Shown one piece after another: positions 51,833 to 60,975 of a stretch of DNA of 64,000 bases. Below the pieces are notes generated by a model. It made no database searches. It was not told the DNA's origin and worked only from the letters and a program-made list of their open reading frames with translations. Each line of letters begins with the position of its first letter. Position 1 is the first letter of the stretch. The position numbers and the translations under genes were made by a program. Source of the stretch: Desulfurellaceae bacterium bin18 (lineage in GTDB: Bacteria > Desulfobacterota > Binatia > Bin18); the NCBI GenBank assembly GCA_002238415.1, contig MPMI01000020.1, positions 1-64,000 of the forward strand, read 5' to 3'.

Positions 51833-54448
51833 GTGTCGTTGCTAATGTCGTTTATGGAAGGCCTGACGCTGCTGCTCGATCTGCTGCCTCCACTGGACTG
51901 GAGCCGACCGGCTGTGCTGTACGGGCTTACTGCGGTGCCCATTTTCCTCTTATTACAACGGTCTGCCTTTCGCCAGCGTCCTGCGTTGTCCAGTCTGATG
52001 TTCCGTGGGCTTTTCCTGGTCTCCCTCATCCTCGTGGCCGCCGGCCCCTCTACCCGAGGCCGACAACAGCCCGTTCCTCCCATTTTGGTCATCGATGTCT
52101 CGGACAGCCTGACCGCTACCCAACGACAGTGGATACGGCAGACAATTACGGACGATATTCGACCCACTCCAGACACTCCGGTTGTGCTCTTCGGGGGCGG
52201 AAGCCAGCGATTCGTCTGGCAGGATGTCCCGCCCCTTTTGGTCGCGCCCCCGCAAGGAGTCCAGCCGGAAGAGACGAATCTCGAGGCTGCCCTGGGTCAG
52301 CTTTTGGAAGAGCCCCAACCCCGACTGGTCTATATCTTGAGCGATGGCTGGGAAACGCAAGGAACGGTGACCGCCCTGCTCCCTGCACTGGTAAAGCAGG
52401 GTCTCCGTCTGTTCCCACTGACCCCGCCACCGAAAGAACAGGCACCCAATATCGTACTCCAGCGTCTTAGCGCACCGCAGTCTACCTCGGGTGGGGAGGA
52501 TGTGGACATTACGATTGCGTTGGAGAATACCGCTCTTCGAGCTGTACGGGGTGAGTTGACGCTGCTCGAACGCGATACTGTCGTGTGGCAGCAGGAAACC
52601 GAACTCCGCCCAGGCGCCTCACTCCTTACCCACTCGCTGCGCCTATCCGGCAGTGGCCTTGTGCCCCTGCAGGCAAGTTTTGTCCCGCAGCCTGAGGCAC
52701 CCGACGCCATTCCCTACGACAACCAAGCAACCGCGTGGGTCCAAGTTGTGCCGCGGTCGAGCGTTTTGCTGCTGAGTGCAACTCCGCGTGATAACCGCTA
52801 TCTCGAACAGGCTTTAAGCAGTCGTGGACTCGCCGTGACGACTCTTGCGCTGCCTGCCCCGCCCGCCTCGCTACCGGCGCTCGACACTTTTACCGCGGTG
52901 ATCCTCAATAACATTGCGTACGGACAACTCCCCACAGGTTTTGCGCGCGGGATGGACGCCTATGTCAAAAATGGGGGTGGTCTGATTATGGTCGGAGGAG
53001 AAAGCAGCCTCGGTCTGGGCCACTACGCCGGTACGGCCATTGAAAAAGTCCTACCCGTGCGGCTCGTCCCTCCCCAAAAAGAGGAGCAGCGCACGGCCAT
53101 GCTGCTGATCATTGATAAATCTGGCAGCATGCGGAAACAGCAGAAATTATTGTACGCGAAATTGGGCGCTCGGGCGGTTGCCCGCAACCTGACAGATACC
53201 GACCTGTTCGGAATAATCGGTTTTGATAAGACCCCGTTTGTGGTCGCTCCGCTCGACTATCTGGGCAAAACACGCGCTCAGCTTGATGATCGGATTGACC
53301 GCTTAAAGCCGTCCGGGGGCACGTTTCTGCTGCCCGCTCTCCAGGAGGCCAAACGCCAGTTGGAACGTCAGTATGCAACCCGCAAGCATATTGTGCTCCT
53401 GACCGACGGCGAAACCGGCGGTAGCGGGAGTGACTATCTGGACCTTGCCGCAGTGCTGCGCAACGAGCTCAAGATCACGATTTCAACCATTGCCGTGGGC
53501 AAGCAGCCAAACCTGCGTCTGTTATCACGTTTGGCCGACTATGGTGGCGGGGCATTCTACCATACAACCGACCCGTCTACCTTACCCGACCTCTTCCTCG
53601 ACGAGCTGGAAGAGAAACCGGAAGAAAAGACGATGGTTGAACGGCTGCTATACCCCATTCCGAACCCGCGTTCTCCCTTGCTCAAAGGCTTGGCCCAGCA
53701 GCGATTGCCGGCAGTGAAAGGCTATGTGCAAACCAGACTCAAAAAGGGGGCGCGGGCCGACCTGTCGGTTCGGGATGCGGACAAGCAGCCCCCCCTGTTA
53801 GCCTCCTGGTCCTATGGTCAGGGCAAGACAGCCGCATTTACCTCAGATGCGAACGGACGCTGGTCGGCACCGTGGGTGGTCTGGAACCGGTACAGCCAGT
53901 TCTGGAATCAAACTGTCCGCTGGACTTTTGCCCGAGAGGAGAGAGACGAACCCAATGGGCAGCACGCCTCTCCGTTTTCCATCGAGGTCGGGCACACCGA
54001 GACAGGGCTGCTGGTTGAAGCCTTTTTCTATGGGACGCAAAAGTCAGCCCAAACCGACGCAACGCTCACGGCAACGCTCACGGCTCCGGATGGGGTGACC
54101 AGCCGTCTGCTCTTTGAACGCCTGGCTCCCGGCCATTATCAAGGCAAGTATGATACCCGTGTGGTAGGCGACTACACCCTTGAGGGCATTCTTCCCAGCG
54201 GGGAGCAGTTTGGCCCCCTTGGCTACACGCTGCCCCGTCTCCAGCCGCGTGAAGCCCCGCAGCCCCAGCCCAATCTCCGCCTCTTTGAAACCCTGGTAGA
54301 GGCAACGGGCGGTGGCCTGAACCCTGAGTTGGCCCCCCTCAGCCCGCCGCTCGGACCAGCCGAGCAACTGCCGCTCTGGCCGTACCTCATCCCCCTTGCC
54401 ATGACCCTCTATCTTGTGGAACTCGTTATCCGGCGGCTCACCGGCTAG
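51833..54448 (+). CDS. Large membrane vWA protein with glutamine-amidotransferase-like segment
   Basis: The 871-residue product starts with two hydrophobic helices. It has a degenerate vWA-like strand (PILVIDVSDSLTA near residue 82) and a GATase1-like segment (GGGLIMVGGESSLGLGHYAG near 382-401). A full vWA domain with MLLIIDKSGSM (MIDAS, near 422-432) follows, and the protein ends with a C-terminal helix (LWPYLIPLAMTLYLVELVI). The start may be GTG 51833, ATG 51845 or ATG 51854. It is 8 bp after the BatA-like gene and completes the DUF58-vWA-vWA unit. Confidence 0.85.
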   Translation: MSLLMSFMEGLTLLLDLLPPLDWSRPAVLYGLTAVPIFLLLQRSAFRQRPALSSLMFRGLFLVSLILVAAGPSTRGRQQPVPPILVIDVSDSLTATQRQWIRQTITDDIRPTPDTPVVLFGGGSQRFVWQDVPPLLVAPPQGVQPEETNLEAALGQLLEEPQPRLVYILSDGWETQGTVTALLPALVKQGLRLFPLTPPPKEQAPNIVLQRLSAPQSTSGGEDVDITIALENTALRAVRGELTLLERDTVVWQQETELRPGASLLTHSLRLSGSGLVPLQASFVPQPEAPDAIPYDNQATAWVQVVPRSSVLLLSATPRDNRYLEQALSSRGLAVTTLALPAPPASLPALDTFTAVILNNIAYGQLPTGFARGMDAYVKNGGGLIMVGGESSLGLGHYAGTAIEKVLPVRLVPPQKEEQRTAMLLIIDKSGSMRKQQKLLYAKLGARAVARNLTDTDLFGIIGFDKTPFVVAPLDYLGKTRAQLDDRIDRLKPSGGTFLLPALQEAKRQLERQYATRKHIVLLTDGETGGSGSDYLDLAAVLRNELKITISTIAVGKQPNLRLLSRLADYGGGAFYHTTDPSTLPDLFLDELEEKPEEKTMVERLLYPIPNPRSPLLKGLAQQRLPAVKGYVQTRLKKGARADLSVRDADKQPPLLASWSYGQGKTAAFTSDANGRWSAPWVVWNRYSQFWNQTVRWTFAREERDEPNGQHASPFSIEVGHTETGLLVEAFFYGTQKSAQTDATLTATLTAPDGVTSRLLFERLAPGHYQGKYDTRVVGDYTLEGILPSGEQFGPLGYTLPRLQPREAPQPQPNLRLFETLVEATGGGLNPELAPLSPPLGPAEQLPLWPYLIPLAMTLYLVELVIRRLTG

Positions 54449-54609
54449 AATGCCAGCCTGCTCGTTCGGGGCTACCGCTGAGCATGGATTGCCCTTGCTC
54501 ATATTCGGCGCTCTGCCCCGCTTGCCCAGAGATGGTCGGACTGGTATGGCGGGCAGAGAGACTGGCGCCTCGACCCTGGTTTGAAGACGCTGGGAGGCGT
54601 GGAGAATAG

Positions 54610-55221
54610 ATGGCATATCTCGTACTCCTTCGACATGGCCAATCACAATGGAACCTGGAAAACCGTTTTACCGGCTGGGTTGACGTTGCCCTGACGGAAA
54701 AAGGCGAGCAAGAGGCGCGGCAAGCCGGAGAGAAGATTAAAGCCGCTGGCCTACCATTTGATACCACCTTCACCTCAGTGCTTCAGCGTGCCATCCGAAC
54801 GCTGGAGTTGGTCTTAGGGGTGCTCGGCCAACCGCACCTTCCCGTCGAACAGGACCAGGCACTCAACGAACGCCATTACGGTGACCTGCAGGGACTCAAT
54901 AAAGCCGAAACCGCCAAGAAGTTTGGCGACGAGCAGGTGCGACTCTGGCGACGGAGCTATGATATTGCCCCACCAGGCGGCGAAAGTCTGGAAAACACGG
55001 CCGCGCGGACGCTACCCTATCTGAAAGACCGGATTCTCCCCACGGTCCAAGCCGGACAGAATGTATTGGTTTCGGCGCATGGCAATAGCCTGCGTTCAAT
55101 CATCATGCATCTCGATCAGTTAAGCCGAGAGGCAGTCCTCAGTCTTGAGTTGGGAACAGGCGTCCCGGTGGTGTACGATATTGACGCTGAGGGCAACGTC
55201 CAGTCAAAAGAGATTCTGTAA
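54610..55221 (+). CDS. gpmA: 2,3-bisphosphoglycerate-dependent phosphoglycerate mutase
   Basis: GpmA interconverts 3- and 2-phosphoglycerate in glycolysis. The 203-residue product has LVLLRHGQSQWN (phospho-acceptor His9), FTGWVDVALTEKG, the ERHYGDLQGLNKAE motif and the second His in VSAHGNSLR. It is shorter than the roughly 250-residue E. coli enzyme; such short forms are known in some proteobacteria. GTGGAGAAT precedes ATG 54610. It stands alone, 161 bp after the vWA gene; I see nothing notable in that gap. Confidence 0.93.
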   Translation: MAYLVLLRHGQSQWNLENRFTGWVDVALTEKGEQEARQAGEKIKAAGLPFDTTFTSVLQRAIRTLELVLGVLGQPHLPVEQDQALNERHYGDLQGLNKAETAKKFGDEQVRLWRRSYDIAPPGGESLENTAARTLPYLKDRILPTVQAGQNVLVSAHGNSLRSIIMHLDQLSREAVLSLELGTGVPVVYDIDAEGNVQSKEIL

Positions 55222-55282
55222 CGACGACGCGACGTCCAAGGAGCAGATGGGCTGCGCGTTGAGCGGACGGCCTCACGCGGGA

Positions 55283-55762
55283 CTACTGTGGGGCCAGGGC
55301 GCGATATTTCCCCTGATAAAAGAGGAGTGGGTCGCCGGGTGCGGTCACGAGCCGCTGAACCTCTCCAACATAAATGGTGTGATCTCCACCCTCGTAGGCG
55401 TGGGCGACGGTGCATTCAAAATGTGCCAACGCTCCATCGAGCAGGGCTACCCCGAGTTCCCCGAGGCTGTAGGATAAGCCCGCAAACTTCTCAATCCCTT
55501 TTGTGGCAAAACGCGTGGACAACTCTTCTTGCGCCAGACTCAGGAAGTTGACGGCAAATACCTTGGATTCCTCAAAACAGTCGTAGCAGTCTACGCCTTT
55601 ATCAACACAGATTAAAAGCATCGGTGGGTCCAGAGACAGTGAGCTAAACGCATTGGCGGTCAGGCCAAACGGCTTGCCTGCGGCATCTTTCGTCGTGATG
55701 ATGGTCACCCCGGTTGCAAACAGCCCCATTGCGTTGCGTAATTCACGTCCGTCAATTGCCAT
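55283..55762 (-). CDS. Flavin reductase-like FMN-binding protein
   Basis: The 159-residue product fits the flavin reductase (split-barrel FMN-binding) family that supplies reduced flavin to two-component monooxygenases. It has LRNAMGLFATGVTIITT, GLTANAFSSLSLDPPMLLIC (flavin contacts) and the C-terminal GGDHTIYVGEVQRL with PLLFYQGKY. No partner monooxygenase gene is next to it, so its substrate enzyme is not evident. It faces gpmA convergently and is 50 bp downstream of the radical SAM gene on the same strand. Confidence 0.9.
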   Translation of the reverse strand: MAIDGRELRNAMGLFATGVTIITTKDAAGKPFGLTANAFSSLSLDPPMLLICVDKGVDCYDCFEESKVFAVNFLSLAQEELSTRFATKGIEKFAGLSYSLGELGVALLDGALAHFECTVAHAYEGGDHTIYVGEVQRLVTAPGDPLLFYQGKYRALAPQ

Positions 55763-55812
55763 GCTGCCTCCCGATCAGTAAAGAAGTTCTCTGACAGCTA
55801 CCAGAGCGCCTC

Positions 55813-56958
55813 CTAGGCTGTCAATTGCTCTGCGCGTCTGCCCGCCCGATGCGTGCCTTCCTGTCCCAGGTTCGGTGCAGTCAGGGACCGCGCGACATCC
55901 TTGTCACAGCCCGGAGCGCGCCCAAACACTTTCTGCCACACCGGGGCGGTTTCCATGCACATATACACCGGAACCGTGGGAGCCAGGCGGTTCAGTTGGG
56001 TGATGAGGGTGCGGTACATCTTGACCCGCAGGGCCTGAAAGGTGCGCCATTTGCCATCATCACACAAGACCTGCTCGCCGGATAAGAGACGGGTCTGCGG
56101 GAAGCGCTGACGGATGACTTTGCGGAGGGGTGGGGTGATGCGCAGGCTGCCGAAACTGACCCAAGCTACCCTACGCGGATCAACGCTCGTAAAGACCTGC
56201 TCCAGCGCCTGCCGATAATCTGTCTCCCACCTGGGATACTCGATGAGCGGATCAAAGTGAAAACCTATTTTATAGCCCGCCTGCTGGACGCGTCGGGCGG
56301 CCCGGAGGCGTTCGGCAAACGGCGCCGTGCCGTGCTCTTCCGCATCGGCAATAGCCGGTGGCGTCAGGCTCCAAGATACCACCACCCGCCCGTGCGATTC
56401 GAGCCTGAGCAAATTGTCAATACAATCGCTCTTCGTTTTGAGTTCGAGCAGGACGTTTTTTCGAGCGGCGAAGAAAGGTACCAAGTCTGCTGAAAACCCC
56501 AAAAGCGCATCCAGGGCCAGGCTATCGGAGAGTTCGCCAGTCCCAATCCGAAACTGCCGCCACGGCTGACGATCGACGACCTGGGCGACTTCATCCAGCA
56601 GGTCGTCACTGTTGGTGAAGACTTTGAGGGTGGGATTATTGGCGAGATAGTCCTGTAAAAAACAATAGCTGCAATCCATCGGGCAGTTGGAGATCAGACT
56701 GACGATCAGATAGTTGCAGCACACCAGCCCAGGGGTTCCGGCCGGACAATGTTCGAGAAAGCGGGCGCGCTGGCGGGTAAAAAACAGCCGGCGCTTACCG
56801 GCACCGAACGGGTCCATGCCCGCCGGACGGGTGTCCTCTTGCTCCCAGTCTTTTTCAACAATGCGGACGGGTAGCTCCGGCAGCCTGGCTAAGGCCCGTT
56901 GAACGACCGGTGCCTCTTCCTCGCCGCGCTCGATAAGAATTTCAGTTGGCTGATACAT
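55813..56958 (-). CDS. Spore photoproduct lyase-like radical SAM protein
   Basis: The 381-residue product resembles the SplB family, which repairs a UV thymine dimer in spores through radical SAM chemistry. The Fe-S cluster motif CPMDCSYC (C-x3-C-x2-C), used by SPL proteins, is followed by FLQDYLANNPTLKVFTN. The RIGTGELSDSLALD segment and a late CMETAPVWQKVFG stretch are also family-like. The usual SPL C-terminal Cys may be in CMETAP. Spore formation is not otherwise indicated, so it may repair other photoproducts. It is downstream of engB, GT2 and the 182-residue gene on the same strand. Confidence 0.85.
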   Translation of the reverse strand: MYQPTEILIERGEEEAPVVQRALARLPELPVRIVEKDWEQEDTRPAGMDPFGAGKRRLFFTRQRARFLEHCPAGTPGLVCCNYLIVSLISNCPMDCSYCFLQDYLANNPTLKVFTNSDDLLDEVAQVVDRQPWRQFRIGTGELSDSLALDALLGFSADLVPFFAARKNVLLELKTKSDCIDNLLRLESHGRVVVSWSLTPPAIADAEEHGTAPFAERLRAARRVQQAGYKIGFHFDPLIEYPRWETDYRQALEQVFTSVDPRRVAWVSFGSLRITPPLRKVIRQRFPQTRLLSGEQVLCDDGKWRTFQALRVKMYRTLITQLNRLAPTVPVYMCMETAPVWQKVFGRAPGCDKDVARSLTAPNLGQEGTHRAGRRAEQLTA

Positions 56959-56981
56959 GGCCGACCATTATGCCGCAGGAC

Positions 56982-57530
56982 TCATACATCATCCAGAGCG
57001 TCAAACACGCGCTGAAAGCGGCCATCATCGAGTCGCTGCTGAAGCTGGGAGAGACCGTCCTGGAGTTCGTGAACATTGCGCGCCGTCAGGGTGGCCGTTA
57101 CTTCATCGCCTTCAAAGTCTGACGGGAAAGAGACCTGCACTGTCCTGCCCAAGTCGAGGGCTTTCAGCGCTTGGCGGACATTTTCCTCCAAGCGTGTCAG
57201 GCGCGGGTAGCGTATCTTGCGCAACACGACCTTGACCGCCTTGAGTTTGTCGTTACGCGACCCCGGTGTTGCTCGCGCGCGGCGGAGTTCTCGCCGTTCG
57301 AGAATGTCGGCAATGGTCCGCTCATCACGCGCCGCAATCTCCTCTAACCAATTGAGCAGGTCTTTGAGATGGTTCTCACCGCACTGGAGATCTTGCAGCA
57401 AGAAGAACAGCGCGGCCTGGTCGGTCCCTGGCCACGCCTGCCAGCGGGCCAGCGTTATGCTGCTCAGACGTTTGCGCTGGGCATAGACTTCTATCTGCTG
57501 CGCCTGCGCCTGTTCATTCAGTGTCGCCAT
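56982..57530 (-). CDS. Conserved-looking helical protein of unknown function
   Basis: I do not recognise this 182-residue protein. It appears mainly alpha-helical with many charged residues (AARDERTIADILERRELRRA, then KAVKVVLRKIRYPRLTRLEE). A C-terminal segment of beta type (VQVSFPSDFEGDEVTATLTA) is followed by a helix (LQDGLSQLQQRLDDG). No signal peptide or membrane segment is seen. Its start overlaps the glycosyltransferase gene by 17 bp and the radical SAM gene follows after 23 bp, so it is in that operon. Confidence 0.7.
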   Translation of the reverse strand: MATLNEQAQAQQIEVYAQRKRLSSITLARWQAWPGTDQAALFFLLQDLQCGENHLKDLLNWLEEIAARDERTIADILERRELRRARATPGSRNDKLKAVKVVLRKIRYPRLTRLEENVRQALKALDLGRTVQVSFPSDFEGDEVTATLTARNVHELQDGLSQLQQRLDDGRFQRVFDALDDV

Positions 57531-58383
57531 ACGCCTCCTGCGCGTGGGGATAGCGCGCCATCAGGGCAAGGTAGGGTTCCGCCGACTTGCCCCGTTTGCG
57601 CGCCCCATTGGCTAAGATTCGACACTTCTTGTGAAGCATGGCGAGGGTAGCGCGCCGTTGCTGGAGAGAGAGATGGCCCGAATCAAGAATTTTGCGGAGC
57701 GCGATCAGCCGAAAACGATCCATTCCCCAAAACTGGCGGGACAATTGATCGGTATGACCGCCACGTTTCAGGACTAAAGGTATATCAATCAGGGAGACCG
57801 GCTCGTGTACGCTGATGCGCAGCCACAGGTCATAATCTTCACACGCAGGGAGCTGCTCATCAAAACCGCCCACCCGTTCAAACAATTCCCGGCGTAGCAT
57901 AACGGCCGAGGGACTGACCAGACAGTCGGCGAGGCTCTGAACGAAAATATCGCCGTACGGTTTTCGATGTTTCTTGCGCGGATTAACCCGCACCCCATGC
58001 CGAATCCAGGTTTCCTGGGTCTGACAAATCTGCGCGGGCGGCTGCGACTCAAAAAAGGTGATCTGGTGGGCCAATTTTTCGGGCTGCCAGATGTCGTCGG
58101 AATCGAGAAAGGCGAGGAGTTCGCCCTGACTGGCCGCTACCCCGCGATTGCGGGCAGCGGAGACGCCCCGATGGGGCTGAAAGAGGTAGCGTATGGGCCG
58201 GGACTGCGCGCGGGCGTATTCGTCAACGAGTTGCCGGGTTGCGTCCCGCGCTGCATTCGTTGAGCCGTCGTCCACGACAAGAATTTCACTCTCCTGATAC
58301 GTCTGAGCCAGGACCGAGGCCAGCGCCTCGCGCAGGAAGGTGGGGCGATTGTAGGTCGGGATGATAGTCGAAACGCTAGGCAT
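57514..58383 (-). CDS. Family 2 glycosyltransferase
   Basis: The 289-residue GT-A-fold enzyme has SVSTIIPTYNRPTFLREALA at the start, ILVVDDGSTN (first acidic motif) and GELLAFLDSDDIW (DxD-type motif), followed by CEDYDLWLRIS in the second half. It probably transfers a sugar in envelope polysaccharide or lipopolysaccharide synthesis; donor and acceptor are unknown. It overlaps engB by 8 bp and the next gene by 17 bp, which indicates an operon. Confidence 0.9.
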   Translation of the reverse strand: MPSVSTIIPTYNRPTFLREALASVLAQTYQESEILVVDDGSTNAARDATRQLVDEYARAQSRPIRYLFQPHRGVSAARNRGVAASQGELLAFLDSDDIWQPEKLAHQITFFESQPPAQICQTQETWIRHGVRVNPRKKHRKPYGDIFVQSLADCLVSPSAVMLRRELFERVGGFDEQLPACEDYDLWLRISVHEPVSLIDIPLVLKRGGHTDQLSRQFWGMDRFRLIALRKILDSGHLSLQQRRATLAMLHKKCRILANGARKRGKSAEPYLALMARYPHAQEAYGDTE

Positions 58384-58990
58384 CTGAGAGTCTGTCCGTT
58401 TCGGGAGCCGCGGGATGGCCTGCGGTCAGCGCGAGCATCGCCTGCCACAGAGTGTCTGTGCCGTGGCCATCCCGAGCCGAAAAAAGAAACAGCGGCTCGC
58501 CACCGATTTGCTGTATCAGGCTGTGGCGCTGTTTTTCTTGCTGGTTGCGCTTGAGCTTGTCACATTTGGTTGCCACAAAGAGAAAGGGGCGGTGATGATA
58601 GGCCAGAAAGTCAGCTAGGGCTGCCTCCTCCGCTTCCGGCCCACGGCGAATATCGAGAATGATGACCACCCCACACAGGTTCGGCGCGTGTATCAGATAG
58701 TCTTCAATTAGTCGCTGCCACGCCGTCCGCTCGGACTTGGCCACTTTGGCATAACCGTAGCCAGGCAGGTCAACAAAGGTCAGGGCCTGATTGATGGTAA
58801 AAAAATTGAGCTGTCGCGTACGGCCCGGAGTCTGACTCGTCCGGGCAATTTTCCGGTTCAGGAGTCGGTTGATTAACGAAGACTTGCCGACATTCGAGCG
58901 TCCGGCAAAGGCGATCTCCGGTTGAGAGAGTCTCGGGTATTGTCCCGGTCGCATCGCGGCGCCGGTAAACTCAACGCTTGAAATTTTCAC
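58376..58990 (-). CDS. engB: Ribosome biogenesis GTPase EngB (YsxC/YihA)
   Basis: EngB is an essential GTPase for large-subunit ribosome assembly. The 204-residue product has the full G-motif set: G1 GRSNVGKSSLINRL near residue 34, G2 with RTSQTPGRT, G3 DLPGYGYAKV, G4 VATKCDKL and a G5-like FSARDG. Length is normal. It appears to be the first gene of an operon continuing with GT2, the unknown gene and the radical SAM gene. A 127-bp divergent gap separates it from the next plus-strand gene. Confidence 0.96.
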   Translation of the reverse strand: MKISSVEFTGAAMRPGQYPRLSQPEIAFAGRSNVGKSSLINRLLNRKIARTSQTPGRTRQLNFFTINQALTFVDLPGYGYAKVAKSERTAWQRLIEDYLIHAPNLCGVVIILDIRRGPEAEEAALADFLAYHHRPFLFVATKCDKLKRNQQEKQRHSLIQQIGGEPLFLFSARDGHGTDTLWQAMLALTAGHPAAPETDRLSDA

Positions 58991-59117
58991 GATCTTGACT
59001 CACGCTCAGCGGTGGACCGAACACAGGCACTCCGCAGGATTTGAAAGGAGGGTAGCCGACAGAGCCGATTTGCGCCACCTTGACTTCCGCTCGCTTGGAT
59101 TGTTTGTTTAGGGGGAC

Positions 59118-59573
59118 ATGAAAAAAGAACTCTTGGGCATGCTCGTGACTGCCCTGTCCATATTATCCGCAGCCGTTGTGTCCGGCCTGCGGCTCAAGCC
59201 CTATATTGACGCCGGCGAAACGTATACGCCCGCGTCGTTTATGCTGTATCCGGCCCTGGCGGCCGTGTTAGTTGCCATCCCGATCATCTTCTTGCTGCGC
59301 GCAGTCCAAGGCACAAAAGAGCTTGAAATCGGTCCGCTGAAATTCACCGAGCGCACTCCGTTTATGGCCTTATGGTGCATCTTGTATATTGTAATTGCCG
59401 TCACCTTCTTCCCCTACGACGGTCCTGAGGAGTCGGACCTCCTGCCTGAGCCGTCGTACCAGGAGGATACCGGGTCCCCCCTCAATCAGCCGGTTCGTCT
59501 GTCACTGCCATTTGCCGCTGAGGCGCCCCAGGAGAGAACAGCGGAGCAGAGACAGGTCAGGAAGCCGTTGTGA
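59118..59573 (+). CDS. Small membrane protein of unknown function
   Basis: The 151-residue product has three hydrophobic segments: about 6-25 (LGMLVTALSILSAAVVSGL), 42-62 (MLYPALAAVLVAIPIIFLL) and 82-98 (PFMALWCILYIVIAVTFF). A Pro/Glu/Gln-rich tail of about 50 residues follows. GGGGGAC lies before ATG 59118. Family not recognised. Its stop overlaps the thioesterase GTG start (GTGA), so it opens a chain of overlapping genes with the thioesterase, protease and deaminase. Confidence 0.7.
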   Translation: MKKELLGMLVTALSILSAAVVSGLRLKPYIDAGETYTPASFMLYPALAAVLVAIPIIFLLRAVQGTKELEIGPLKFTERTPFMALWCILYIVIAVTFFPYDGPEESDLLPEPSYQEDTGSPLNQPVRLSLPFAAEAPQERTAEQRQVRKPL

Positions 59574-59965
59574 CCGATTTTCAGCCTCAGCTCGATCCGT
59601 TTCAGGTCTTGTTAGGTTTTCACCTCGACCTGGTGACGCCGGAATTTTGCCGTATCAGTCTCCCCTTCAAGCCCGAGCTGCGGACCGCCGGTGATGTTGT
59701 GCACGGTGGGGTCATTGCCACCCTGATCGACAGCGCCGGGGTGGTCGCGGCCTGGTCTGATGCCGACCACAGCGCCACCCGTGGAGCCACTGCCGATCTC
59801 TCGGTCAGCTATTTATCTGCGGCGCACGCCGTTGATCTTGTCGCTGAAGCCCGGGTCATGCGGCGCGGACGGAGTCTAGTCTTTATTGAGGTCGATGTCA
59901 CGGCATTGACTGGAGAGCGGATTGCCAAGGGGCTGGTCACGTATAAGCTGGGGTATAGTGCATGA
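59570..59965 (+). CDS. PaaI-type hotdog-fold thioesterase
   Basis: The 131-residue product has the hotdog-fold thioesterase pattern: LDLVTPEFCRISLPF, the DVVHGGVIATLIDSAGVVAA motif (HGG with the catalytic region), RGATADLSVSYLSAA and ARVMRRGRSLVFIEVDV. It would hydrolyse a CoA or ACP thioester; substrate unknown. GTG 59570 overlaps the previous stop and the stop overlaps the M50 protease ATG, so translation is coupled on both sides. Confidence 0.9.
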   Translation: MTDFQPQLDPFQVLLGFHLDLVTPEFCRISLPFKPELRTAGDVVHGGVIATLIDSAGVVAAWSDADHSATRGATADLSVSYLSAAHAVDLVAEARVMRRGRSLVFIEVDVTALTGERIAKGLVTYKLGYSA

Positions 59966-60975
59966 CGCAACCCTCGTTTGATCACTCCGTCCCGCCGAAT
60001 TTTCCGTCATCGCTTGCGTCGCTCCGGACCGTTTCACCCAGAACTATCCCGCCCATCCATATCGTCCTGTTTGGGGCCACCCTCTTTACCACAACGCTCG
60101 CCGGAACCTTTCAAGCCGGCGGGGACCCCCTCAGCGACCCATCTGCTCTGGTGTTGGGGTTGCCCTTTGCCCTCACCTTACTGCTCATCCTCCTCAGCCA
60201 TGAGATGGGACATTACATCCTGGCCCGTATCCATGGGGTCTGGGCCAGCCTACCGTATTTCATTCCCGGCCCGCCCTTCTTCGTCGGGACTTTTGGTGCG
60301 TTCATTCGGATGAAGTCAGCTCCGGCTAATCGATCTGCGCTGTTTGATATTGGCGCGGCTGGACCATGGGCCGGGGTCTGCTTCGCCATTCCCGCTGTTA
60401 TTATTGGCCTGACACTCTCCGAAGTGCAGCCGCTCGACCCCCTTTCGGGTGGTATCATTCTCGGCGACTCTGTTCTGTTCTCTGCCTTGATAACGCTCGT
60501 TCTTGGCGTCGCCCCTGACGAGGTCAGAGTCATACTCCATCCCATTGCGCTTGCCGGCTGGTTTGGCCTGTTTGTCACCTTTCTCAATCTGCTGCCGGTT
60601 GGGCAACTCGACGGTGGCCACGTTGTGTACTCGCTCTTTGGGCCGGCGCACCGCTGGGTCGCACGCGCCTTTCTGCTGGTTATTCTGATGCTGGGTTTTC
60701 AGGGCTGGAATGGCTGGTTCGTGTGGGTTGTCTTGTTGGCTATCTTGGGCATTGACCATCCGCCGATAGGCGATCAGGTATTGCCCCTTGATCGCAGGCG
60801 GACCATCTACGGCTGGTGTACCGTTGGGCTCTTTGTCTTGACTTTTACCCCCGTGCCCATCACCATATCGGCGGATTTTCCACTCCAGGAGGATGTGACT
60901 CCAGTGGCCTACCAGCTCGAACAGCGGCCCCTGTCGTCACCCTTATCCCCCTGGACGTTGGTGTACCAGCCATGA
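59962..60975 (+). CDS. Site-2 protease-family (M50) membrane metalloprotease
   Basis: The 337-residue multi-pass membrane protein has the zinc motif LLSHEMGHYI (HExxH near residue 76) and the third ligand motif NLLPVGQLDGGH near residue 213. This arrangement suits the S2P subfamily that resembles plant EGY proteases. It has about 6-8 hydrophobic segments. It may release regulators or signal peptides within the membrane; substrate unknown. The start overlaps the thioesterase stop and the stop overlaps the deaminase ATG. Confidence 0.9.
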   Translation: MTQPSFDHSVPPNFPSSLASLRTVSPRTIPPIHIVLFGATLFTTTLAGTFQAGGDPLSDPSALVLGLPFALTLLLILLSHEMGHYILARIHGVWASLPYFIPGPPFFVGTFGAFIRMKSAPANRSALFDIGAAGPWAGVCFAIPAVIIGLTLSEVQPLDPLSGGIILGDSVLFSALITLVLGVAPDEVRVILHPIALAGWFGLFVTFLNLLPVGQLDGGHVVYSLFGPAHRWVARAFLLVILMLGFQGWNGWFVWVVLLAILGIDHPPIGDQVLPLDRRRTIYGWCTVGLFVLTFTPVPITISADFPLQEDVTPVAYQLEQRPLSSPLSPWTLVYQP

